Below are positions 35,337 through 47,279 of a stretch of DNA of 63,606 nt, in pieces. This stretch comes from Blastocatellia bacterium. Its GTDB lineage: Bacteria > Acidobacteriota > Blastocatellia > RBC074. A program made the position numbers and the translations under genes. Under the pieces are notes generated by a model, which saw only the letters and a program-made list of their open reading frames with translations, made no database searches and was not told the DNA's origin. The DNA is taken from positions 1-63,606 of the forward strand of contig JAEUQN010000013.1 of the NCBI GenBank assembly GCA_016789725.1, in the 5' to 3' direction. Positions within the stretch are counted from its first letter, which is position 1. Each line of letters opens with the position of its first letter.

Positions 35337-36755
35337 TTATTTTGTCCATAAGGCAACCAGCCCTTGCCGCAGCGGATTCAGAAAGCTCACGCCAAAAACG
35401 GTCAAAGCATAAACTGCGAGGATCACCACATAGAACACCTTTGGAATCGAGTGATCGAATATCAGTTGCAGAAAGATCGCACAAAAAGGCAGCAATCTGA
35501 GCCAATAGAGATCGCGTTCTGAGTAGGTCTTCAGCACTTTGCGAACCTGCCACCCCGGCGCATCTTTTTCCAGCATTCTCCTGGTGCTGGCGATACCAAA
35601 CGCCAGCCAAAAGATCGCCACCAGTAAAACAATCGGAACCGTGCCGCCCGCCAATGTCGCGCCCATCAAAAAACGCAGCGGGTGCGGCATAGCATTGCAG
35701 GCAATATCCAACCAGGGGGTTTGTCTGGCGAACAGGCTGTAAAAAAGATTGATGATGAGCATCGCAAAATAGAGGAAAACGACCTTGCCCCCAAACAGCA
35801 AATAACCCGTGAACAACCCTGCAACAATCAAAGTCACGGCAAAGACGGTGGCGAGCTTTAAGCCGATGAGGCCAGATTGCAACGGCCTATTTTTTTTCTG
35901 CGGATGCTGCCGATCTGAATCAGCATCCAGAATGTCATTCATTGTGTAAATGCCGCCATACAACAACACATTGAACGACACATATAGCAGCCCCAGCGAC
36001 TGCGCCAGTGCCAGCGGAAACTCTCTGGCGATCAGTATAGCCCCCAAAATTACGCCCATGAACGTGAGGTGATATTTGAAGCGGATCAGTCGTAGCAAAC
36101 CGTGCAAAATCGCTGACCGGGAAGACGGTTTGTCAATCACGCTTCCTGCGGCTGTCAGTTTTGTTCGCGCCGTAAGACAGAACGGATGCCCGCAATGTTC
36201 GCAGCGAAATTCCTGCACGCCGTCTTCCCTGACAAAAGGCTTGATCGCATGTCCCGTGAGCAAACAAATCAGCGGATGCCGTACTTTGCGCAGCGCCTTT
36301 TGCGACAACAGAAACGAATGGCCGCAATGGCAGGCGTACTCCGTCATCCCGCCGCGTTCTGTAACCCTGTGAACGCCATGCCCGGCCATTCCACATTGAG
36401 GCCGAACGAATTTGCGAAAATGATCCTGGCGGGAGTACGGCGAATCCCCAATCGCAAAGAGCATGGGATGACCACAACCGACGCAAACATATTCGCCATG
36501 CCCATCGCGTTCGCCAATCTTTTCGTACGTGTGACCACCCAGCAAACACACCAGATTATGCCGAACGTGGACGGTCAACCCATCCGCATCAATCAATGAT
36601 TCGCCACACTGACATTGGCCTGAAGCCACGATGGAAGTGTCACGATTATCGAAGTGATGGCCCAAGAAAAAGCAGGCGAAGCGGGCGATTGCGCGGCGGC
36701 TTCCCTTCGTGAACGCCGCTACAGGCTGAGCCGAAAGCATGGTTGAGTGTTTCAT
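35337..36755 (-). CDS. UbiA-type prenyltransferase with four N-terminal zinc-ribbon-like repeats
   Basis: 472 residues. Residues 25-195 contain four units of about 45-50 residues, each with C-x4-H then C-x(1-2)-C-G: C28/H33 with C48-C50, C70/H75 with C91-C94, C121/H126 with C142-C144, C164/H169 with C185-C188. Residues 215-472 are a polytopic UbiA fold with the prenyl-diphosphate motif NDILDADSD at 273-281 and KKNRPLQSG. UbiA enzymes attach prenyl groups to aromatic or sugar acceptors. The repeat domain has no family name I know. AGGAG precedes the ATG. Confidence 0.8.
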   Translation of the reverse strand: MKHSTMLSAQPVAAFTKGSRRAIARFACFFLGHHFDNRDTSIVASGQCQCGESLIDADGLTVHVRHNLVCLLGGHTYEKIGERDGHGEYVCVGCGHPMLFAIGDSPYSRQDHFRKFVRPQCGMAGHGVHRVTERGGMTEYACHCGHSFLLSQKALRKVRHPLICLLTGHAIKPFVREDGVQEFRCEHCGHPFCLTARTKLTAAGSVIDKPSSRSAILHGLLRLIRFKYHLTFMGVILGAILIAREFPLALAQSLGLLYVSFNVLLYGGIYTMNDILDADSDRQHPQKKNRPLQSGLIGLKLATVFAVTLIVAGLFTGYLLFGGKVVFLYFAMLIINLFYSLFARQTPWLDIACNAMPHPLRFLMGATLAGGTVPIVLLVAIFWLAFGIASTRRMLEKDAPGWQVRKVLKTYSERDLYWLRLLPFCAIFLQLIFDHSIPKVFYVVILAVYALTVFGVSFLNPLRQGLVALWTK

Positions 36756-37210
36756 CTTGCACTCCTGATTTGGACATCTACTCTCCAGTCGTCCAGCGGC
36801 TGGCCTATCTGCCGCTAACGCGGGAAACCGCCTAAACGCGGCTGAATAGTTGCAAGCAAAGAAGGTGCCAGACGAAAAGCGAGGAAAGAGCTATACACGC
36901 AGGGGTTTTCTTCTTTGTGTAGTGACTGAGGTAGAAAAGTGTCAGAAGAAAAACGCGCCTGATGTCTGATAAATCTTGCATCTGAAGTCACAGCCAGCGC
37001 TTGGACAGCTACGACATAATCGCTTCGAGGTGCCGCCGCGCCGTGCTAGACTCTCGCTGCTGTTGCGAACAGCATTCCGCATTTTTTAGCAGTACCCAAA
37101 ACTTAATGAACGGTACGGTACAAGGAGCGATGGCGACCTGGTGATCGTCTAACGGGCAACTGACCATTCCCTGCACCGTGCCGCTTCACCGAGGTCACAC
37201 GATCATTGCT
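36756..37210. other. 455-nt gene-less region
   Basis: No gene. It holds the third copy of the double-hairpin element (36785-36844). The stretch 36895-37200 has no features I can name apart from an AAGGAG at about 37120. Confidence 0.5.
36785..36844 (-). repeat. 60-bp double-hairpin dispersed element, copy 3
   Basis: Reverse complement matches the 31678-31737 copy at 51 of 60 positions and has exactly the same length, with substitutions in the left stem that weaken hairpin A. Confidence 0.75.
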
Positions 37211-37275
37211 ATGCCACATCCCCGAACTCGCACTTCGATCATTACGAAATCATCGCCCCGCTTGGCAAAGGCGGC

Positions 37276-40212
<2,937 letters not shown>

Positions 40213-40983
40213 TTTGGCTTCCTGGTCTTTGATGTAGTCGTTGTATTTCTCAGTCAATTGCCGCAAGCCATACACCGGCAGCGCGCTATTGAAAAACAAA
40301 TCGTTGATCGCGCCTGCGCCAAGAATGCTTGCGCCCAGTGTCGGGAAGGCCGACCCGGCGCGAATACCTGCGATCATCGAAAGCGTCACGACGGCTGTTT
40401 TGCCGGGATTTTCTTTGACCCAAACGCGCGCTTTGTCAAAACCGGTCAGCGCAGCTTCAGCGACGCGGGCGCTGCTGGCGCTGAAGTTGTAGGCTTGTTC
40501 AGCGCGTTTGTAATATCCGGCGGCGCTGCCGAACACATCCTTCGCCGCTTCCTCCGCATTCTTGGCCACGTCGCTGGCCACAGATTGCGCAGCTTCGGCA
40601 GTAGCGCGGGCAGCTTCCCCAGCTTGTCCGGTCGTGGCTTTGAATTTTTCGCTGACGCCGAACTGCTCGTCCACTTTGGCGGCTTGATCGCGGGCCGTAT
40701 TGACGGCATCGCTGGCGATTTCAACGCCTTTGCGCGCTACATCCGAGGCGGTTTTCAACCCTTCATCCAGTTTGTCTTTGAGCTTGAATTTGTCGTCAAG
40801 TTCCTGGGTTTTGCGCCGCGCGGCGTCGAGCAGATCGTTGAGTGTTGACATCGTGATTTCCTTTCCAAAAAGCGCAGGCGATTCCACCTGCGTACCCGTT
40901 GTACGCCAGCCAAACTAACGAAGTTCAGCCGGATTTTCAATCGCGGAATTGACCTGCGCCCGCGCATCCATACAATCGGCGCT

Positions 40984-41490
40984 ATGAAACCAATCCTGGA
41001 AACCGAACGCCTGTTGTTGCGCGAACTCACGCCGGACGACTTCGACGCGATGTTCGAGATTTTTGGCGATGCGGAAACGATGCGCTATTACCCGCAACCA
41101 TACAGCCGCGAAACGCTCGAAGCAGCGCTGCAACGGCAATTCAAGAGCTATGCGGAAAATGGGTACGGTTTGTGGGCGGTCATTCTGAAAAGCGAAAACA
41201 AATTCATTGGCGACTGTGGCCTGCTCACGCAGGACGTGGACGGCGTGCAGGAATTGGAAGTCGGCTATCACATCAATCGCCAGTATTGGGGGCAAGGCTT
41301 CGCGCCTGAAGCGGCGAAGGCATGTTTTGATTATGCGTTCGATACGCTTGGCAGAACGCGCATGATTTCGCTGATTCGCCCGGAAAACCTGCCGTCGCGG
41401 CGCGTGGCGGAAAAGAACGGGCTGCGAATCGAAAAGAAGGTGCTCTGGCGCGATCTGTGGCATTACGTGTATGTGCTGACCAAAGAATAA
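40984..41490 (+). CDS. GNAT N-acetyltransferase, RimJ/RimL-like
   Basis: 168 residues. LETERLLLRELTPDDFDAMF at the start and VGYHINRQYWGQGFAPEAAK with the acetyl-CoA-binding QGFAPEA pattern identify the Acetyltransf_3 group. Members acetylate protein N-termini or antibiotics. Substrate unknown. Confidence 0.9.
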   Translation: MKPILETERLLLRELTPDDFDAMFEIFGDAETMRYYPQPYSRETLEAALQRQFKSYAENGYGLWAVILKSENKFIGDCGLLTQDVDGVQELEVGYHINRQYWGQGFAPEAAKACFDYAFDTLGRTRMISLIRPENLPSRRVAEKNGLRIEKKVLWRDLWHYVYVLTKE

Positions 41491-41563
41491 GGCGCAGGAA
41501 TATTCCAAAGGCTTTTTGAGTTATACTGTCCGCTCGCCAAACAATGACGAGCCAAAGGCGTAA

Positions 41564-41582
41564 CGCGATTTGCCAAATCGCG
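41564..41582 (+). promoter_or_regulatory. 19-bp palindrome in the msrA leader
   Basis: CGCGATTTG-C-CAAATCGCG, a perfect inverted repeat with one central base, 25 nt before the msrA start. A TATACT box lies upstream at 41522-41527. It could be an operator or a small hairpin. Confidence 0.4.
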
Positions 41583-41607
41583 CTACATTTTCCGAGGAGG
41601 AATGCTT

Positions 41608-42261
41608 GTGAGACACATTTTATATATACGCACGTTGGTACTGTTAGTCAGTTTGTTGCTGGTTGGTAACGTGCTGGCACAAAAATCTTCAGAAAAGGGG
41701 AAAAAGATGAACAAAGAAATTGCGACGGTCGCGGGCGGTTGCTTCTGGTGCATCGAAGCGCCATTTGATGAATTAGTTGGCGTCCAGAAAGCCGTTTCGG
41801 GCTATTCGGGCGGCCACGTCAAAAATCCGACCTACGAACAAGTGACAAATAAAACCACCGGGCATGCCGAAGTTGTGCAAATTACCTTTGATCCCAGCGT
41901 AATTTCATATCGAGAACTTCTCGAAGTGTTGTTTACGTTGCACGACCCGACGACCTTGAACCGACAAGGCAACGACATCGGCCCACAATACCGCTCGGCG
42001 ATTTTCTATCACTCGCCCGAACAGAAAGAGATCGCCGAAAAATTCATCGCAGAACTGACCGCAGCAAAAGTCTACCCAGACCCCATCGTGACGGAAGTGA
42101 CGCAATTCAAAGAGTTCTACTCCGCCGAAGCCTATCATCAGGAGTATTACGTCAATAACCCGAATCAAGGCTATTGCAGCTACGTGATCGCGCCGAAGAT
42201 CAAAAAGTTTCGCAAACAATTTGCCGCGAAGCTGAAAGTCAATCAGGCAAAGGGACAATAG
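41608..42261 (+). CDS. msrA: Secreted peptide-methionine (S)-S-oxide reductase
   Basis: 217 residues from a GTG. Signal peptide (RTLVLLVSLLLVGNVLAQ), then the MsrA fold with catalytic GGCFWC (Cys45), YSGGHVKNPTYEQV and HDPTTLNRQGNDIGPQYRS. Repairs methionine sulfoxide in exported proteins. The GTG at 41608 is preferred because GAGGAGG at 41594-41600 is 7 nt away; the ATG at 41602 is only 1 nt from it. Resolving Cys near the C-terminus is present (GYCSYV). Confidence 0.92.
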   Translation: MRHILYIRTLVLLVSLLLVGNVLAQKSSEKGKKMNKEIATVAGGCFWCIEAPFDELVGVQKAVSGYSGGHVKNPTYEQVTNKTTGHAEVVQITFDPSVISYRELLEVLFTLHDPTTLNRQGNDIGPQYRSAIFYHSPEQKEIAEKFIAELTAAKVYPDPIVTEVTQFKEFYSAEAYHQEYYVNNPNQGYCSYVIAPKIKKFRKQFAAKLKVNQAKGQ

Positions 42262-42273
42262 ACGGAGAGGGCG

Positions 42274-43443
42274 ATGATTACCAAAATCGAACTCACGAAC
42301 TTCAAAAGTCACGCGCACACGGTCATCGAACCGAGGCGCGTGACGGCGCTTGTGGGACCGAATGGGGCGGGTAAAAGTAATGTGCTTCAAGCACTCAGAT
42401 CGCTTATGGATTTGGCAGTTCCTCGACCTAACCTTGAGCTTAACCCTTCTGGAAAACTTATGAGAGAAGGTTGTGATTCGTTTGAAATTAAGGTTGAAGG
42501 AAAACACCAAAAACACCCCTGGTTATTCAAAGCACTCACTTCTAGCAGAGACTACCCTCTTCCTCACGCACCTCACACTCCCAATGTTCGGGCTTGGGGA
42601 ATGTATATTGAAGGTAGGCTTTTCCACGAAGAGGGTTATCTAGCGCCCCCTGAAAACAGAAATGTGTCGCTTTTACTTGGAACGGGAATCCCTGAATCTC
42701 TCCTTGCAGCGGTAGGAAAATACACTTACTTGAAAGCTACTGCTGCGAATTTGGCATCTCCTTCTTATACTGAGGAAATCCCTCCAAGTATTAGTGCAGA
42801 TGGTCAGGGGATGGCTTCGACAATTGCCAACCTGATGACATCAGAAACCGATGGGCATCAAGCAATTGTTGAGTCTCTGCATCAGATCGTTTCATTGGTC
42901 AAAAACGTGCGTGTCAGACCTGCTAGAATAGCGCGCACGGAAAAGCGAGTGATCTCAATTGACGGGAAGGATTTTCCGTTTGATGAAAAGCGTGAGGTCG
43001 TCGGACACGAAATCATTTTTGACACCCAAACAATCAAAGGTCTTCCAGCTTATGCAATGAGTGATGGAACATTACTCGCGCTGGGGTTACTTACGTTACT
43101 TTGGTCCTCACCGAATGCTCATCTGATTCTGCTGGACGATATCGAAGCCGGGCTTCATCCACTTGCCCAACGACAGTTGATGAAAGTTATCAAAGACTTC
43201 GCTGAGAAACATGATCGGCAAATCATTCTCACCAGCCATTCGCCTTACATCGTTGACGCGCTCGATGCCAAAGATGTTTGGGTGATGGCGACGGACAAAG
43301 AAGGCATCAGTCACACCAAACGCTTGAGCGATCATCCCGACGCAACACGCGCGTTGGACATTTTGACGACGGGTGAATTGTGGGACGCGGAAGGTGAATC
43401 CTGGGTTCTGGAAAACGCGCCAGCGGAGTTGGCCAATGCCTGA
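42274..43443 (+). CDS. AAA15/21-type ATPase of a two-gene ATPase/TOPRIM pair
   Basis: 389 residues. Walker A GPNGAGKS at 28-35, Walker B LILLDDIEAGLHP where the usual DE is DD, and switch His in LTSHSPYIVDAL. It belongs to the RecF/OLD-like ABC-type ATPases. Residues about 45-210 are a divergent insert encoded by AT-richer DNA with different codon use (many GCT, CTT, TCT), in contrast to both ends. It overlaps the partner gene by 8 nt. Likely defence-related by analogy with OLD, PARIS and similar pairs. Confidence 0.8.
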   Translation: MITKIELTNFKSHAHTVIEPRRVTALVGPNGAGKSNVLQALRSLMDLAVPRPNLELNPSGKLMREGCDSFEIKVEGKHQKHPWLFKALTSSRDYPLPHAPHTPNVRAWGMYIEGRLFHEEGYLAPPENRNVSLLLGTGIPESLLAAVGKYTYLKATAANLASPSYTEEIPPSISADGQGMASTIANLMTSETDGHQAIVESLHQIVSLVKNVRVRPARIARTEKRVISIDGKDFPFDEKREVVGHEIIFDTQTIKGLPAYAMSDGTLLALGLLTLLWSSPNAHLILLDDIEAGLHPLAQRQLMKVIKDFAEKHDRQIILTSHSPYIVDALDAKDVWVMATDKEGISHTKRLSDHPDATRALDILTTGELWDAEGESWVLENAPAELANA

Positions 43444-44176
43444 GTTCATTGTGGTGGCGGAGAATGAAGCAGATGCTCGAATGGTTTGCGCGTTGGCGGA
43501 TCGCGTGTTGCTGGAAGAAAGCCCGGATTGGTTGGATGAAACGGTTTTGCCCTACGTTCGTAAATGGACTTCATTTGAGGGCAGTCAAGTTTGTACGCGC
43601 TGGACAGCGATTCACACGTTATATCAAGACCACCACCTGCCACGTTATCGCGGTCACGTAGACGGTAAGGCGCAAGGCGTTGATACTGCGATTACGCGCA
43701 AAGCCATTCGATTGGCTTTGAAGTTGCAACAACAACGCGAAATCATCGCCCTTGTTTTGTCGCGTGATTTGGACAGTCAGCACGAACGCAAAGCAGGAAT
43801 ACAGCAAGCGGCAGCGGAAGTCGAAGGCAAGCTTGTCGTTGCCATTGCGGCGCAATACCCCAAACGTGAAGCGTGGATTCTGAATGGATTTCTTTGCAAC
43901 AATAAGCAAGAGGAACAATGCCTTGCTACTGTTCGGCAGCGGCTGAACTTTGATCCGTGCGAAGAGGCGCATCGCTTACGTTACTCGTCCGGTACTTCTG
44001 ATGCGGCGCGCGATCCCAAGAGAATCATCGCAGAACTGGAAATTGATTTTGCGCGCGAACAGAGGGCTTGGGCGGAAATTCAATTAGACATTCTTCGCAC
44101 GCGCGGCGAAAATACCTACCTGCGGCATTACCTTGATGAAGTGAAAGACAAGTTACTGCCGCTGCTCCTGCGGTAA
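43436..44176 (+). CDS. Partner protein of the ATPase, TOPRIM-like candidate
   Basis: 246 residues. FIVVAENEADARMVCALAD could be the TOPRIM strand-Glu motif, and ALVLSRDLDSQHERKAG carries a D-x-D. YPKREAWILNGF is a further block I associate with ATPase-partner proteins. These acidic motifs fit a metal-dependent nuclease such as AriB or OLD-type TOPRIM domains, but the match is weak. The ATG at 43436 overlaps the ATPase stop, so both are made together; a start at 43373 is less likely. Confidence 0.65.
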   Translation: MPEFIVVAENEADARMVCALADRVLLEESPDWLDETVLPYVRKWTSFEGSQVCTRWTAIHTLYQDHHLPRYRGHVDGKAQGVDTAITRKAIRLALKLQQQREIIALVLSRDLDSQHERKAGIQQAAAEVEGKLVVAIAAQYPKREAWILNGFLCNNKQEEQCLATVRQRLNFDPCEEAHRLRYSSGTSDAARDPKRIIAELEIDFAREQRAWAEIQLDILRTRGENTYLRHYLDEVKDKLLPLLLR

Positions 44177-44197
44177 AACTGGCATTGAAGAACTCCT

Positions 44198-45628
44198 ATG
44201 TACTACCAACCCAGCGAAGGTTACGCGATCACCTTACGCTTGAAACTCTCGAACAAACCCGGTGTGCTGGGGCAAGTCACTTCGGCCATCGGACAGGCGG
44301 GCGGCAACATTGGTGCGATTGACATTGTCGAAGTGGGCAACAATCAACTTGTGCGCGACATTACGGTGGCAGCGGGCAATGATGCGACGGCGAAGCGCAT
44401 TGTCGAAATCGTCAAAGCGCTCCCGGATGTGACGTTCATTCACATGTCGGATCGCACGTTCCTGCTGCATATCGGCGGCAAGATCGAAGTCAAAAGCAAG
44501 ATTGCGATTCAGACCCGCACTGATCTTTCGCGCGCCTACACGCCCGGCGTCGCGCGCGTTTGCACGGCGATTGCCGAAGACCCCAGCAAAGTGTTCAGCC
44601 TCACGATCAAACGCAACACCATTGCGGTCGTGACCGATGGCACGGCGGTTCTGGGACTCGGTGACATCGGCCCGGCGGCGGCAATGCCTGTGATGGAAGG
44701 CAAGGCCATGCTCTTCAAAGAATTCGCCGGGATTGATGCGTTTCCGATTTGCCTCGACACCAAAGACGTAGACGAAATCGTCCGCACGGTCAAAGCGATT
44801 TCGCCGGGCTTTGGCGGCATCAATCTTGAGGACATTTCCGCGCCGCGCTGTTTTGAAGTCGAAGCGCGCTTGAAAAAAGAACTCGACATTCCCGTTTTCC
44901 ACGACGATCAGCACGGCACGGCGGTGGTCGTACTCGCCGCACTCATCAACGCGCTGAAAGTCGTGGGCAAAAAGATGGGCGACATCAAAGTCGTGATGTC
45001 CGGCACTGGCGCGGCGGGGACAGCCTGCACGAAGATGCTGATGCAGGCGGGCGTGCGCAACATCATTGGCTGCGATTTGTACGGGGCAGTCTATCGCGGT
45101 CGCACAGAAGGCATGAATGAAGCGTTGCAATGGTACGCCGAGCATACGAACCCGGACAATGTGCAAGGCAAGCTCAATGATGTAATCGCGGGCGCGGACG
45201 TGTTCATTGGCGTTTCTGCGCCGAATATCTTATCGGTCGAGGCCGTGCAGACGATGGCCCACGATGCCATCGTCTTTGCCTTGGCGAACCCGACGCCGGA
45301 AATTATGCCCGAAGATGCGGCGCTTTATGCCAAAGTGGTGGCGACGGGACGCTCGGACTATCCGAATCAAATCAACAACGTGTTATGCTTTCCCGGCATC
45401 TTTCGCGGCGCGCTGGATAGTCGCGCCACGGACATCAACGAAGAAATGAAGCTGGCGGCGGCCTATGCGATTGCATCATCCATTAGCGATGCCGAATTAC
45501 AGCCCGATTACATCATCCCGTCGGTTTTCAATCGCCGCGTGGTGGGACTCGTGGCGACGGCGGTCGAAGAAGCCGCGCGGCGCACAGGCGTAGCACGCAA
45601 AGACAAAAGTTTCACAACAGAAACCTAA
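44198..45628 (+). CDS. NAD(P)-dependent malic enzyme with N-terminal ACT domain
   Basis: 476 residues. Residues 1-80 are an ACT domain (YAITLRLKLSNKPGVLGQV), a regulatory ligand site. The malic-enzyme core follows: AYTPGVARVC, KRNTIAVVTDGTAVLGLGD, LDTKDVDEI, NLEDISAPRCFE, FHDDQHGTAVV, SGTGAAGTACT and PNQINNVLCFPGIFRGA. Converts malate to pyruvate and CO2. Cofactor preference (NAD or NADP) cannot be told. Confidence 0.92.
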   Translation: MYYQPSEGYAITLRLKLSNKPGVLGQVTSAIGQAGGNIGAIDIVEVGNNQLVRDITVAAGNDATAKRIVEIVKALPDVTFIHMSDRTFLLHIGGKIEVKSKIAIQTRTDLSRAYTPGVARVCTAIAEDPSKVFSLTIKRNTIAVVTDGTAVLGLGDIGPAAAMPVMEGKAMLFKEFAGIDAFPICLDTKDVDEIVRTVKAISPGFGGINLEDISAPRCFEVEARLKKELDIPVFHDDQHGTAVVVLAALINALKVVGKKMGDIKVVMSGTGAAGTACTKMLMQAGVRNIIGCDLYGAVYRGRTEGMNEALQWYAEHTNPDNVQGKLNDVIAGADVFIGVSAPNILSVEAVQTMAHDAIVFALANPTPEIMPEDAALYAKVVATGRSDYPNQINNVLCFPGIFRGALDSRATDINEEMKLAAAYAIASSISDAELQPDYIIPSVFNRRVVGLVATAVEEAARRTGVARKDKSFTTET

Positions 45629-45649
45629 ACCCACACTACCTGAAAAACT

Positions 45650-46354
45650 ATGTATTGCCCAAAATGCGGGACGGAAATTCCTGATGCTTCGACCTTCTGC
45701 CTGAAATGCGGCAACAAGGTCATTGATCCCGAACAAATTCTGCGCAGCCACAAAACGAGCAATCTGCTCTTCATCACAACCATTGCCGTAGTGATTTTAG
45801 GCATCGGCGCGTTGTATTTTCTGCTGAAAAATCAGCAGGATAATCAGATGGTCGCCGCGAATAACAAACCATCGCCCTCGCCTTCGTTATCGCCTAGCCC
45901 CTCGCCCTCGCCTTCGCCCAGCCCTTCGCCCTCGCCGCTGACCGATATTCGCGCGGTCAATTTCAAAAAGATGAGCTACCGTGTGGGCAATGTTTTAGTG
46001 CCAGGCGGCGACAACGCGGTGCAATCTACTTACGGGGATTTAAATGGCGATGGAATTGAAGAAGCAGTCGTGAGCGTGACCTATTCAATGGGCGATAGCA
46101 AAGCCCTGTCCAAAGGCTTCGTTTATGCGATCAAAGAGGGCAAATTGCAACGCGTGGCGGAATTTGACGGCGGAGACAAAGTCAATGGCGGCATCCTCAA
46201 AGTAAACATCAATGACGGCAAGCTGGAAGTCGAGCGGTGCATATTGGACGAATCCGACAACAGCTTGAGCATTGAAACGACGACCTATCAATTAGCGGAC
46301 ACCAGCCTGAGCGCATTGGATAAAAAGAAACGTAAGACGAACGCCTGTTTGTAG
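45650..46354 (+). CDS. Membrane protein with zinc ribbon, Ser-Pro linker and FG-GAP-like domain
   Basis: 234 residues. CPKCG and CLKCG form an N-terminal zinc ribbon in the cytoplasm, a single membrane helix (LLFITTIAVVILGIGALYFLL) follows, then a tract of Ser-Pro repeats and a C-terminal outside domain with YGDLNGDGIEEAVV, a calcium-loop-like FG-GAP sequence. Sits 22 nt after malic enzyme. Unknown role. Confidence 0.75.
   Translation: MYCPKCGTEIPDASTFCLKCGNKVIDPEQILRSHKTSNLLFITTIAVVILGIGALYFLLKNQQDNQMVAANNKPSPSPSLSPSPSPSPSPSPSPSPLTDIRAVNFKKMSYRVGNVLVPGGDNAVQSTYGDLNGDGIEEAVVSVTYSMGDSKALSKGFVYAIKEGKLQRVAEFDGGDKVNGGILKVNINDGKLEVERCILDESDNSLSIETTTYQLADTSLSALDKKKRKTNACL
45871..45938 (+). repeat. 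Ser-Pro encoding hexanucleotide repeat
   Basis: Degenerate TCGCCC/TCGCCT/AGCCCC units encode the Ser-Pro linker. Such tracts can change length by slippage. Confidence 0.8.
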
Positions 46355-46381
46355 CATTGTTTGTAGCATTGTTTGTAACAT
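46346..46381 (+). repeat. Triple 12-bp tandem repeat at the stop codon
   Basis: TGTTTGTAGCAT is present three times in a row; the last copy has A instead of G (TGTTTGTAACAT). The first copy contains the TAG stop of the zinc-ribbon gene. It ends 7 nt before thpR. Confidence 0.85.
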
Positions 46382-46388
46382 TGGACGA

Positions 46389-46943
46389 ATGCGAGTTTTC
46401 ATTGCCATTGAATTGCCGGATGAAATCAAAGCGGCGCTGATGGCGCTGCAAGATGACTTGCGACAGACACGCGCCGACGTCGCTTGGACGAAACCAGAAA
46501 ACTTTCATCTGACCATCAAATTCCTTGGCGAAGTTGAAGCAAATCAAATCGCGGCCATCACCAACGCCTGTGTTGACGCGGCTGCCAGCGTTGATTCATT
46601 TGTCCTCGGCGTCAAAACCACTGGCGTGTTTCCGAATCTGAAGCAACCGAAAGTGCTGTGGGCAAGCGTGGCGGGCGAGTTGGAAAAATTGCAATCGCTG
46701 CATCGCCAATTAGAGGCAAACCTGCACGCGCTCGGCTTTGCCAAAGAAGCGCGCGCCTTCAATCCGCATCTGACGTTGGGGCGCGTCAAAAGCTTGAAAA
46801 ATGTGGCGGCAGTCACCGCGAAACTTCTGATGGCAGAGCTGCCGGAGCTTTCGTTTACGGCTTCCGAACTGATCGTCATGCAAAGCCAGTTGCATCCGGC
46901 GGGTTCAATTTATACGCCGCTGGCGAAATGTAATTTTCGATGA
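46389..46943 (+). CDS. thpR: RNA 2',3'-cyclic phosphodiesterase
   Basis: 184 residues of the 2H phosphoesterase family. The two histidine motifs are HLTIKF and HLTLGR. ThpR/LigT opens 2',3'-cyclic phosphates at RNA ends. Stop overlaps the next gene by 4 nt (ATGA). Confidence 0.9.
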   Translation: MRVFIAIELPDEIKAALMALQDDLRQTRADVAWTKPENFHLTIKFLGEVEANQIAAITNACVDAAASVDSFVLGVKTTGVFPNLKQPKVLWASVAGELEKLQSLHRQLEANLHALGFAKEARAFNPHLTLGRVKSLKNVAAVTAKLLMAELPELSFTASELIVMQSQLHPAGSIYTPLAKCNFR

Positions 46944-47242
46944 ATAACTTATCTTCTACTGAACTTCTGCTTTGTAGTGCTATTGCCATTGGCTTTCTTG
47001 TGTCTTCGTATTTTTTTAATAAGTACACAAAAAAGAAATTGGCGGAGCAGGGTCAACTTGAAAACTTTCAAAAGAAACGGTGGACTTCAACGGTAACGAC
47101 AGGGGCGTTGTTTTTGGGAGCGTCATTGTATTCACTCCCTCACCTGCCACCCGGTAACGAGCCAATCTTGGGGTTTATGGTCGCTCTTAGCTTGGGGATT
47201 ATCGGCTATGGGCTGTATCAACGATGGAAGGCTAGAAACTGA
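46940..47242 (+). CDS. Small membrane protein of unknown function
   Basis: 100 residues with three hydrophobic segments (LLLCSAIAIGFLVSSYFF; VTTGALFLGASLYSL; MVALSLGIIGYGLY) joined by a lysine-rich loop. Translationally coupled to thpR. Its sequence is AT-richer than thpR. No family recognised. Confidence 0.6.
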   Translation: MNNLSSTELLLCSAIAIGFLVSSYFFNKYTKKKLAEQGQLENFQKKRWTSTVTTGALFLGASLYSLPHLPPGNEPILGFMVALSLGIIGYGLYQRWKARN

Positions 47243-47279
47243 TCACAAAGATCAAACAAACAGGAGTTTAGAAACAATC

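Noticed and set aside
45871..45938. Repeat tract considered as CRISPR or VNTR array
   Set aside because: It is a coding Ser-Pro hexamer tract without spacers.
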